Source of the DNA: Isoetes taiwanensis
Lineage: Eukaryota > Streptophyta > Lycopodiopsida > Isoetales > Isoetaceae
DNA: 64,000 nt
Assembly: GCA_021234155.1 (NCBI GenBank)
Contig: JAJEKV010000015.1
Coordinates: 8,865,046 to 8,929,045, forward strand
Direction of reading: 5' to 3'
A program made the position numbers and the translations under genes. The notes under the pieces are model-generated. The model was not told where the DNA came from and did no database searches. It was given only the letters and a program-made list of their open reading frames with translations. Positions 47,300 through 56,576 of this stretch are shown here, one piece after another; the stretch's first letter is position 1; every line of letters begins with the position of its first letter.

Positions 47300-48990
47300 G
47301 TTGTTTTTTGTTGCAAAGAAATCTCCAACACTGATTCGCGGAGCAGATCTAATTTGAATATGTTCACTCCATAAGCAGATCAAGCAAATTGATTTGAGGT
47401 ATTTTGATGGCTCTCAAGCTTATTTTGTATTCTTGCATTTGGCATCTGTATTTATAGGATTGATATTATGAGCACCGATGATTAATGATTTCGTTGCAAT
47501 GCTTCAACTATAGATGTTTCGGCCTTGATCAAGCTGCATAACAACAGTTGTTTGCAACTTCTGCAATCTCTGAACAACGAACCTTGGGATATACCATTGT
47601 TGACCTACTGCAATTATGCACCTTCAATTTAACCTTAGGACCTATAGTGCAAACGATGCCCGTGCCTACCATGAATCATGTATTGCGTAGGATAAGGCTA
47701 TATGAGAATATAAAGGCAAGTTAGTTCCATTGTTAGGTATGTTTCAAACATTGTTGCTAACATATTAACAAATGCTAGGCATCAGTGTTAAAGCCTTTCA
47801 AATATATTGGCGAAAATTTGCTAACTACGTTAATGAACTTGAACTTGAAAATGGTGAACGCATAATGTGCTTCAAGCCTTTTTGTATATTTTGTCAATCA
47901 TTTTACAAATGTATTTCATTGTTGCAATTTAATCTCAAGTGCAGTACGTATATAGATATGTTAAAACAATACAATTTTTCTTTTAAAGTTGCTATGCCTC
48001 CCCTTTTGCCTGGACTAATACTCTAAACATTTGTCTGCATCATTTGACACACATTGTGCTCATTATAAACTACTAAATTAAATTGAATTAAATTATAGTC
48101 TACATGTAGCTTAGGAAGCATATTTGCATCCAACAACTTTACCACCAAAGAAATACCCTCGAGTTGTTTGGTGCATTCATTTTACAATATAATTGCGGTC
48201 AGATGTTTGGTGCATTCATTTTGCAATATAATTGTGGTCGGGTGTGTGTGTGTGGAATACTATTGTGAATATCAACATGTGACGCTGTTGTTGGAAGTTG
48301 CAAATAAGAAGTTAAAAGGCCTAGAAAAAACATATGCCATTCTTTAGACTTAATCTTCTCTTTAAAAAAGGGATTCCAAGTATCAAAATGTTGGCTTTTT
48401 GTTGAATGGTCGACTGGAGCAGGATATCCTGCCACTGCAAGTTTGATTCGTGCACAGCCATTGTTCGGCTATCGTGCATGCAGAGCTCAAGCACTTCTAC
48501 TTGACGCGTTTTGGAAGCTTGGTTATCTTGCAAATGTAGCTGCCATTATTTTTGAGATTCAACAAAGAAGGCCGTAGTTATGGTTATTTGTTTACTAAGG
48601 CTTACATATAAAATGTTGAATAGGACGAAATGAGTTATTACTTTCAGTTGCATCGGTGGGGATTGTATCTTTGATGGGTTTTCATTTCGTACTATCTTCA
48701 AATAAAGAATGTTACAAAACGGAAGCATGCGTATTTCATACTAACTTCAAATAAAGAATGTTACAAAACAGAAGCACGCGCAGGTTTTTATATCTTCATT
48801 TCTACAAAACAGACATTTAGACACTTCTGTAATATGAATCTGTAAGAAACTTCTATATTATAATTTATATTAGCAATTGCCCTCCTCATTACAGCAAAAG
48901 AAAGAAGATAGGAGCTAAATAAGCCTCCATTCTATTGATGAAGAAATGACACACAATTCAAAATGCATATGTTATTAATGGCGAAGTGAA
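47300..48990. other. No gene recognised; two short tandem duplications
   Basis: GGTGCATTCATTTTACAATA is duplicated at about 48169-48240, followed by a GT run. TTCAAATAAAGAATGTTACAAAA is duplicated at about 48697-48770. The frame 47772-48026 is Cys/Phe-rich but unrecognised. Confidence 0.45.
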
Positions 48991-49031
48991 CACATCGCTC
49001 TTATTTTATCTAAACTTAATATATTTTGCGC

Positions 49032-49352
49032 TTAAAAACTTTTGCATTGGAAGCAACTGGGCTTGATGGTGGTCTGACTGAGACGCTGGACAGCAGACAT
49101 GATGGTAGAATTTGAAGCAGCATATATCTTGCAATTGCAATTGAATCCATAATCATCGCCAAACAAGCTGCCTAAGTTGCAGCAGTAATTGTTTGCAGCA
49201 GAACTTGTGCAGTTGCAGACTGCATTGATGGCTTGAGCCTCACAGAAGCACTCATCCAGAGTGGGAGTAATAGTAGCATGCGGCGTAGCGGGCATGGCGA
49301 AGAGCATTGCCATGCCCAGGGCAAAGGCCACCATTATCATTTTTTTTTCCAT
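49032..49352 (-). CDS. Small secreted cysteine-rich protein (10 Cys), function unknown
   Basis: An uninterrupted frame of 106 codons. I start it at MEKKMIMVAF (ATG ending at 49352) rather than nine codons upstream, because a TATA box (AATAAATAG, 49396-49404) would place transcription start near 49370, between the two ATGs. Residues 1 to about 25 (MEKKMIMVAFALGMAMLFA...) form a clear signal peptide, so the product should be secreted. The mature part of about 80 residues has ten cysteines in five close pairs: ECFC, VCNC, YCC, FNCNC and SCFQC. That spacing suggests a disulphide-stapled fold of the plant cysteine-rich peptide type (defence, reproductive signalling and lipid-transfer-like groups are all such), but it is not the eight-cysteine lipid-transfer pattern. 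AT-rich 3' sequence with AATATATT and AATAAC follows the stop. No homologue recognised. Intact frame in a region full of broken ones argues for a live gene. Confidence 0.7.
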   Translation of the reverse strand: MEKKMIMVAFALGMAMLFAMPATPHATITPTLDECFCEAQAINAVCNCTSSAANNYCCNLGSLFGDDYGFNCNCKIYAASNSTIMSAVQRLSQTTIKPSCFQCKSF

Positions 49353-49395
49353 ATTGCTTGCTTTGGATATCTGATACACACCACCACCTTCTGGC

Positions 49396-49404
49396 CTATT
49401 TATT
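49396..49404 (-). promoter_or_regulatory. TATA box of the cysteine-rich protein gene
   Basis: Read on the minus strand AATAAATAG, about 45 bases before the chosen ATG, giving an expected 5' leader of about 20 bases. Confidence 0.5.
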
Positions 49405-49489
49405 CATGAACTGGGGTGTTCATTTTCAAACATGCACCAACTTAAAGTGCTCCCTGCCCAATTTCAACACTCTCCCTTACCTTATCTGG

Positions 49490-49900
49490 TAGCACCAACC
49501 CAGCCCTCCTTTTCCTTCCTTGCTTCTTTTGCAGAGGAAACAGTTTTCAGTTTTTTAATATGTCATGGTCTCATATGTACTACCACTGACATGAGTTTTC
49601 TTCTCTGAAAACCAATCTGTTCCTAAGGACTACAAAGTCCAAAGTACATCCTAATTATCAAGGTCTGAATGTACTACCACTGACATAATTTCCTTCTCAG
49701 AACGCCCATTGGTTCCTAAGGACTCCAAAGTCCAAAGATTGTCCAACCAACCTACATCCCTCCTTTTCCTTCCATAATTGCCTCAACTTTTTACGGCCTC
49801 AAGGTCATAAATATACTACCATTGACATGAATGCAGACAGGTTTCTTCTCTGAAACCCCCTTTGCTTCTATAAGGACTACAAAGTCAAAGATGAACCTAA
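49490..49900. repeat. Three-fold repeated upstream region of the cysteine-rich gene
   Basis: The module ACTACCA(C/T)TGACAT...TTCTTCTCTGAAA...AAGGACTACAAAGTC occurs at about 49578-49645, 49672-49735 and 49814-49890, with CCCTCCTTTTCCTTCC between modules. It lies 140-550 bases upstream of the start codon, so it may hold repeated regulatory sites or be a plain tandem duplication. Confidence 0.7.
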
Positions 49901-50455
49901 CACAATTTAATTCCACATATTTATCTAAACTACACCTCCAATTAGGAAAGAAAATCAATAACAAACAGTAAAATGTGGACATGATGGGCTCTAGTGGAGG
50001 GGCATGCAGTATTCAATTCTTTACAGGTGATCTCAAATTGCATGCTTTGATTGCTACTTGTACGAATTCCATTTGCAGATGAAATTTTAACATAGCTACT
50101 AGCTGAACTATTTCTTTGGAAGTTTCTTTGAACGCAGTGCATATGAATAATGAAGTACAGACTTACGGTTGCCTCCAGCATGCCCGCCGGAATCCTAACC
50201 CTAAAGTCACTTGCTTAACTAAATTCTACAAAATTAAAATAAAAAAAGTTCAAATTTTCAGAGGTTGGTTTTATATTGCATTTTATTTAACGTTCATTTC
50301 TGCATTGATGTTGTGGGTTTATAAGGTGCTAAAAATGTAAAAAATGTAATTGTTAAAGGTATTTTAGGTGTATTCGTAGACAAAGTAGTAGGATGCTGAC
50401 GGTGGAAAATGAGTTTGAATGCATCAAAGGTTATAGAGAGGAGATAATTTGGGAA
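49901..50455. other. No gene recognised
   Basis: AT-rich spacer; no domain, RNA or repeat recognised. Confidence 0.4.
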
Positions 50456-50463
50456 GAAAGTAG

Positions 50464-50653
50464 GGGAGACCTTCCTTATTCGGCACCCCTCACCGGAAAA
50501 CAGGCCAAAAAACAGATAATCGGTGGAAAAACAGAAGAAAAGAGAAAAAACATTGCCGGAAAATGTTTAAACCATTGAAAAACACGCCAAAAACAGGGCA
50601 AATTTTTCTCCGACATATTTTCCGGTGGGGGGGCCGAATAAGGAAGGCTACCC
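50464..50653. mobile_element. MITE, 190 bp, 8 bp target-site duplication
   Basis: Inverted ends GGGAGACCTTCCTTATTCGG / GGGTAGCCTTCCTTATTCGG and further CACCGGAAAA pairing on both sides. The perfect 8 base word GAAAGTAG flanks it at 50456-50463 and 50654-50661. An 8 bp duplication fits hAT- or Merlin-type elements. Non-coding. Confidence 0.85.
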
Positions 50654-50669
50654 GAAAGTAGAAGTATTG

Positions 50670-50775
50670 GCGCAATAGAAGGAGTCGGAATCGGCGTTTC
50701 TAGCAGATAGAATTCAGTCAGTAGGAGAGTCGGAATAGGCGTTTCTAGCAGATTGGGTTTAGTCGATAGGATTTT
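50670..50775. repeat. Short direct repeat (GAGTCGGAAT...GCGTTTCTAGCAGAT)
   Basis: The ~45 base unit GAGTCGGAATCGGCGTTTCT... occurs twice, at about 50680 and 50725. Confidence 0.75.
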
Positions 50776-51720
50776 CTAATGTGAACGACCGAAGGTATGG
50801 CGATGGAGGAGGCTAATAGATGAAGGAGGAATACCTCCGTGTTGTGAGTTGGAAGAGCCGGCTTTGTTGATGGATCTGGCAAGTCACTTATTCACAGAGC
50901 CTATTACCTTCTTTCTTCTTGTTGAAGATGTAAAGTTCTAGTATTGTTTAGGATTCGCATCTAGTCTGTTGTTCACATGCATCGGGCGCACTTGTGGAAA
51001 AGCATATTTTTCATATCCAGCCAGAAAGGGTCGTGGGAGCACAAAGTCAAATCTGCCATACATATGTTTCATGTGGCTATGAAAGGTAGAAACATATGAA
51101 AACCCGAAGCGCCTCCACCGCCAAGTGTCCGGCCATAACTTATGCTTTGGAAATAAAATCGATAGAGGAACTTTTGCAAATAGATTTCTAGATCCAAGAC
51201 TCTTCGTGACTAGAACCAAACATAGATAGATCTCCACTGTCTATGATTCTACTCAGTCTTGAATTGAAGTTTGAAGATTCCTGGATCCAGCTAAGATGTC
51301 CTTTTCTTGTTTAGAATTTGAAATTGTATCCTTTGTTTGTGTAGAATTATTAAATGTTTGTCAATAACGCCGTCTCTTCTCCTCAAGGCAAACAAAGAAA
51401 TTTAGAAACCGAGCTCCGTGAACATTACGCTATTTCTTCAAGAGTGGATTCACTTGGAAGAAGTTTCTTTTATATAGCGATTTCTTGCAGGGGGTTTAAT
51501 TCGACCAGTCTTGCTAGTTAGCACAACCTATTGAGGCGGTGGAGCAGGACAGTAAAATTGACTTGGAAACCATTGGTACCGAATCATATGCTGACATGGA
51601 AATCACTATGTGACCCCATCAAGGGGTCAACGAACGACTATGGTGTCTCCAATTGGAATCAAAGATGGAATATTCATAAGATCAATGGTCCACAATAAAC
51701 GATAATAGAAAATAAACGAT
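50776..51720. other. No gene recognised
   Basis: The minus frame 50938-51237 (99 codons) is unrecognised. Nothing else stands out. Confidence 0.4.
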
Positions 51721-51726
51721 ATAGAC

Positions 51727-51787
51727 ACCCTTTTGTTTTGGGTTTTGACATCGATCAATAGATGTCAAAAACCCAAAACAAAAGGGT
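51727..51787. repeat. Long near-perfect hairpin (26-27 bp arms, 8 base loop)
   Basis: ACCCTTTTGTTTTGGGTT(T)TGACATC pairs with GATGTCAAAAACCCAAAACA... across a GATCAATA loop, with one extra base in the right arm. Could be a fold-back element end or a hairpin RNA; no promoter evidence. Confidence 0.8.
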
Positions 51788-52080
51788 CACATGCCATTTT
51801 TTGATATGAAAGAATTCATGTTGATGTCTATCTCTTCCACCGATTCTCTATTCGGTTGAAAGGATTCATGTCAACATGAATCCATTGAATCTCAACACGT
51901 GGTAAATCTGAGGACACTTGGCAACGCAGAGTTCTTAACAGGAAGAAGAACGGTGCAGGAGCTCCAGAGCAGTTGACATCTTCATGAGACCCTGTCCAGA
52001 TTTAGATGTTCATGTCGACATAAAGGAATCGTTGTTGATATCTTCATGTGACCATACCCTAAGGCCATTTAAATTTGTGG
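51788..52080. other. Spacer with small palindromes
   Basis: Contains GATTCATGTCAACATGAATC, a near-palindrome, near 51864. No gene. Confidence 0.4.
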
Positions 52081-52149
52081 ACGAGAGACTACCTACGGGG
52101 TTGAAATAATTGAGCAGAAAAGAATAGTATAATCCTCAAGTTCAAGGAT

Positions 52150-52540
52150 CGGCTCAGGATAGTTTTACCCTGGTTTCGGGGATCCCGGAGGTGAAAATAC
52201 CGGCCTCCGGTATCACCACATCTCTCGACGGAACCCGTTCTAGGCCCCTTCGTTTCACCGTACTGACCTGCGTCAATCTCAGTTCCGTTCCCCCGACGCA
52301 TCCGGGCCGTCCGTGGTGTTCCCCGTCTCCGGTATCACCATAAAAAGTACAACGTGAATCCGCTGTCCGGAATCACCAATATGTGATCCTGGCCTCCGAG
52401 ATCCCCTTGCCGTGGCCGATAATGCTCCTATAATCAGCTGTGGTTAGCCCAACGTCCGAGATCCCCCCATCCGGCGGATGTGATTCCCTCCTTTGGGATC
52501 ACCAACCCATGATTGATATCGGGATCCCGATATCGGCTGT
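52150..52540. repeat. Degenerate CCGG(T/A)ATCACC repeat ending in a 20 bp palindrome
   Basis: Words such as CCGGTATCACCA, CCGGAATCACCAA, CCGAGATCCCC and GGGATCACCAA recur. At 52515-52534 GATATCGGGATCCCGATATC is a perfect palindrome. Related in wording to the minisatellite at 11.36-11.59 kb. Confidence 0.6.
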
Positions 52541-53180
52541 TAGAATTGCAACTTATTTCTTAGTCTAGACAATGTCACTTAGAATATTAACCAATTTCAC
52601 TATAAGCATTTAGCTCTTATTATAAACTAGAACAATAACTAGTAACCTTATAATACACATTATTCATTAAAGTTACCAAGTAATTTGCAGAGAGAGATTC
52701 ATTCGAGAACCCAAGCCAATTCTGCTTCTTAATTCATCCGATCACTTCAATGCACTGGTGTAGAATACATCTTAGATTATATGGTGATCGATCCGGTCGC
52801 TGTGCCGAACTGACCATTTCAAAACTCGGTTCCCTCCTTCTTCGTCATATTTCCAATTATATATATATACAAGCAAGACCTTAAGAGCAAAACGGCAAGA
52901 ACCCAACAAAAGTAAAACAAGCACATCAAATGGCAAATGAAGAAGAAACACAATAAAACAGGAATACGTGCTACAAAATAAGAAAAAACATGAAGATCTG
53001 CAAAAGAAAAACATGGGAGCCACCATCACAAAAGCAATGCCTAGCTAGTACAGCTGCCAACGCCCTCACAAAAGCAGGGGCACCACAGCCAAATAGGGAG
53101 ACAAAAAAGAGAGGAAAATGAGTATTTATTTTGTGGACACGTGGCAATATTTTATTAGCTAAATGCCACATAAGGTGGTT
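52541..53180. other. No gene recognised; TGTTAG...TAACA bounded block
   Basis: TATATATATA near 52857. A block starting TGTTAGAATTG (52539) and ending CATAACA (about 53282) resembles LTR ends, but no target duplication was found and LINE sequence overlaps its right end. Confidence 0.3.
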
Positions 53181-54025
53181 TCCACATTATTACTCAAAAG
53201 AATACAAAGAGTACATGGGGGACTCAAAACCCAGTGGAGAAGATATCCACTAGAGCAACACTACCCACCACATACATAACATAGAAAAGCGAGAACACAG
53301 ATCACCATGAGCACAACCGCTTGCTATGATAGGTGTGAATCAAGATATTGCTCCCAAATGACACTTTTGACGCCATCCTTGCAAGAACATTTGTACGCCT
53401 TTACAATGCGACTACGCATCGCTAAGCACTTGCATATCCGGAAAGAGCTGTCCCTTGAAGATGAGGAGATTTTCGTCTCTTCCGTGATGGACCGATGATC
53501 CAAGCAGATGCTAAGTGGAAAGCCCTTTGCCAACTTGTCCCAAGAACTAGGGATAGATGACAATAGGACCTCGGCCTGACTATTCAAGTCACAATGGAAA
53601 AGACTCGTAAGCCACCGCCAAGGTGTCGAACATGGTAACACAAGAAAAAGCAAAGGCTCAATTGTCTCATCCCTCTCGCATGCAAAGAGGGCGATCACAA
53701 AGACTCGGACTAAATCGATGAACCCGCGACGATCTAAGGAGTGATCCGGCCACCACAAAATGGATAGCTTAGGATGAAGCAATTTATCCCATACCCATCG
53801 CCGCATCGCTTTTACGATGAGGCTCTGGATAACTAAAGGCCACTTTGGCGATGGAGGCAACACCTGGATGAAGCAGACCACATACATCGAAAGTGCACCG
53901 TGCTCCTCCTTAACACCGCCATGAACCACCCCAGAATCGGGGCCACATCTGTGGGTGGAGGAAGTGTAGCAGCCTACTTTTTCCCAAATGCCCTGGCCCC
54001 AACGTGAAGGAGAAAGAACTTCAAT
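53181..54025 (-). pseudogene. LINE ORF2 C-terminal fragment with zf-RVT-like region
   Basis: The minus frame 53324-53929 (201 codons, uninterrupted) reads WVWDKLLHPKLSILWWPDHSL, RRGF, then LFACERDETIEPLLFLVLPC and WRWLTSL. This follows the pattern of the zinc-binding (zf-RVT) region after the RT of plant L1-type LINEs: W..pKi..flW......l....RG......C..C...ET..HLf..C......W. Two of the zinc-ligand cysteines are displaced. To the left is a 3' untranslated part (AATACAAAGAGTACA) similar to that of the short LINE at 61.1-61.5 kb; to the right the similarity seems to end near 54025. RT domain absent: 5'-truncated insertion. Confidence 0.6.
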
Positions 54026-54140
54026 TTGAACTCATTCCATGTCAACAATCTTGTCTCATTATAAAGGAATGTTGATTTATCCAACATTCATGTCTATGAA
54101 AAGCATTGTAGTCTAACAATTATCCTTTTACCTTACATTT

Positions 54141-54679
54141 CCCATTCGCCACGTCTTTAGTTGTCATACTCTCATTCTTTACAACACTCTTATTTTTTTA
54201 CTCAATGATGAAGGAAACGGTTGTCATGGCGGGTGGCCATCAGATGTTAGGCAAGAGCAGGCTATCGACATTAGGCAGAGTGCCCTTCTTCCTATAGTAG
54301 AATTGGGGACTTCTTTTCTTCAAGCTACATCATGGAAATCAGATTCCTACAGTAGAGTGGGAAAGCTCCTTCCTCCATGGAACCTGACCCCATGCACCGA
54401 GAAATAATGGTCAATTCCCATGTAAGCATGATAAAGCTGGACATGCATCCACCATGGCGACGGCTTGGCTCACATTTCCATGTGCGTGACATCTTAACAT
54501 CGTTGATTTGTGTGCAACATATACTGATAGGGATGTTTTGGTTTTTTCTTTCATTTGTTATTATAATATCTTATGTTAACCTTGGGTATTCAAAATACCA
54601 AAGCTTCAATTTGTTGTGCATGTATATACATATCCAATGTATGATTATAATATGATGTGCAAATGGTTTTTTAACCTAG
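54141..54679 (+). repeat. MACPF promoter-type module, copy A
   Basis: Shares with the true promoter region (55.96-56.56 kb) in order: CCATTC.CCAC.TCTT, GGATGA..AAA.GGTT, CATGGCGGGTGGCC, GTTAGGC.AGAGCAGGCTAT, TACATCATGGAAATCAGAT, ATGATAAAGC, CATGCATCCACCATGGCG, and a TGATAG.GATGTT block. No TATA box or coding exon follows this copy. Confidence 0.75.
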
Positions 54680-54806
54680 ACAGTAATAACTCTGTTGCGC
54701 TCTCTTATTGGATCCCCCAGGCCGATTGGTCTCCGCGGACGATAAAGACTCTGCCTTATGCTATTCTATTCAATTCTATTCTATTCTATTCTATTCTATT
54801 CTATTG
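54680..54806 (+). mobile_element. LINE 3' end, 127 bp, with (ATTCT)n tail
   Basis: GCCGATTGGTCTCCGCGGAC matches the 3' end of the LINE at 35.4-37.1 kb (GCCAATTGGTCTCCGTGGAT), followed by seven or so ATTCT units. Flanked by TTTTTTAACCTAG (54667-54679) and TTTTTTACCTAG (54807-54818), a target-site duplication. A typical severely 5'-truncated insertion. Confidence 0.8.
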
Positions 54807-54818
54807 TTTTTTACCTAG

Positions 54819-55258
54819 CATATTATCATCTATATGCGTTAAAATAATATCTATTTATTTATTTATTTATTTTTAACTTAAGGATGAAGGAAAAAGTTGT
54901 CGTGTTGAGCAATAAGTATTGTTAGGCTAAAACGACAATAGCTAGAAGTGCCCCCTTTTCTTTCAACTACATCATGGAAATCAATTATGCATCCCACTTG
55001 GCCCCACACATGGAAGAAGAGTTGTCAATTCCCATGTGGGTCACATTCTCATATGCATGGCCGTACATCTTAATATTGCTGGGACATGCACAACATAAAT
55101 TGATAGGGATGTTATTTTGGATTTTGGGTGGCATCCAAAATAATAAAACTTCTATCTTTTGTGCACGTACATATGGATAGGTTACAGCTAAAAAACTTCG
55201 GAACGCATAGTGACTAGTTACACAGAGAAGAGAAGTATGAATAATGCACAAAATTGGG
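54819..55258 (+). repeat. MACPF promoter-type module, copy B
   Basis: From CATATTATCATCTATATGCG through ACATCATGGAAATCA, CACTTGGCCCC, GTGCACGTACATATGGAT and TATGAATAATGCACAAAATTGGGGCC. It ends at the point where, in copy C, the TATA box follows; here the TATA box is missing. Confidence 0.75.
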
Positions 55259-55872
55259 GCCGTTTTATGTGCATGGCCTTACATCTTAACATCTTTGGGA
55301 TGTGCACAGCATAAATGATAGGGATGTTTTGGTTTTTTCTTGGGAAAATTACCAAAATGCCCCCATATTTTGCAAAAATGACCAAAATGCCTCTAAAACG
55401 AAGGGCAGTTTAGTTAATACGGTAATATAGTTTTTGTAGGTCATCAAAGCAAGATCAAATTCATCTAAATTGGAGTTGAAAGTCACAAGTTATGCTTTTT
55501 TGAGTTGTTTTTTGAAATCCATATTTAAAGCACTCTAACTTGAAGATTCCAGCTCCATTTTTTATCATTCTGCTGCCTTTAGATAGTCTCACTTTCATCT
55601 ATATGTTTTGTGAAGATCACTTCCATGTTTTAATTAGTCACAAAGGAGTTATGACCATTTTCGTCAAACACCCCATTTTTAGGGGTATTTTGGTAATTTT
55701 TGCAAAATATAGGGGCATTTTAGTAATTTTCCTTTTTTACTTTTACTTGTTCTTACCATATCTTGTGTCGGTCCGGGCTAAATCCAAAATATCGAAGCTT
55801 TGGTTTGTTGTGCACGTACATACAAATCTGACTAATGCATGATCATATATGATGTGCAAATAGTTTTTAAGA
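55259..55872 (+). repeat. MACPF promoter-type module, copy B' (interrupted by a MITE)
   Basis: Resumes at the middle of the module (GTGCATGGCCTTACATCTTAACATC...GATAGGGATGTTTTGG) and, after a 391 bp transposon, continues AAATCCAAAATATCGAAGCTT...GTGCACGTACATACA...GATGTGCAAATAGTTTTT as in copy A. Confidence 0.7.
55342..55732. mobile_element. Mutator-like MITE, 391 bp, with visible empty site
   Basis: Long inverted ends (about 60 bases) starting GGGAAAATTACCAAAATGCC on the left and GGAAAATTACTAAAATGCCC (reverse complement) on the right. Flanks TTTTTTCTT and TTTTTTACTT look like a 9-10 bp duplication. Copy A of the surrounding module shows the uninterrupted target (GGTTTTTTCTTTCATTTG). Long TIRs plus a 9-10 bp duplication fit Mutator-like elements. 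Non-coding. Confidence 0.8.
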
Positions 55873-55959
55873 GATCCACACCAAAAGTCGTCCTGATGGG
55901 ACCTCAAGTAGCGCATGTCCATTCATGCATGAGTTTCTTTCTTAGATCTTTGCTTTTTA

Positions 55960-56576
55960 GTCAACTTTGGGGTAGTATTCTTTTTACCTCACATTTCCTA
56001 TTCTCCACATCTTCACTTATTATATTCTCCTTCTTTACATAGCATATTATCATCTGTGGACATTAAAATAATATCTATTTATTTATCTTTTTAACCCAAG
56101 GATGAGAAAAGGGTTACCATGGCGGGTGGCCTTCAACCGCTGTTAGGCGAGAGCAGGCTATTGACATAGCCAGGAGTGGCCCCTTTCCTACAGTAAGTGT
56201 AATGGAGGACCTCCTTCCTTCAAGTACATCATGGAAATCAGATATGCATCCCACTTGACCCCGTGCATATGGAAGAAGAGCAGTCACATTCTAAAGTGAA
56301 CATGATAAAGCGCTGATATGCATCCACCATGGCGGCAACTTGGACCACATTCTCATGTGCATGGTCTTACATTTTAACGTCACTTGCATGCACATAACAT
56401 AAACTGATAGAAATGTTAATTTGGATGGCACGTACATATGAATTTAATGGTTACAGCTAAGGAACCCCCGAATGCATAGTAACTAGTTACAGAGACATAT
56501 GAATAATGCACCAAAATTGGAGCCTATATAAGAAGAGGCTCCAGTATAGTTATTCACCTCATCATCTCACTTTAAC
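55960..56576 (+). promoter_or_regulatory. Promoter region of the MACPF gene (module copy C) with TATA box
   Basis: The complete module: ATTTCCTATTCTCCACATCT, the CATGGCGGGTGGCC and CATCATGGAAATCAGATATG blocks, CGTACATATGAATTTAA, and ATGAATAATGCACCAAAATT, then TATATAAG at 56525-56532. The TATA box lies 45 bases before the ATG at 56577, leaving a leader of about 20 bases. Confidence 0.65.

Noticed and set aside
52539-53282. Solo LTR starting TGTTAG and ending TAACA
   Set aside because: Flanking five bases differ (TCGGC versus TAGAA), and the right end overlaps LINE 3' sequence.
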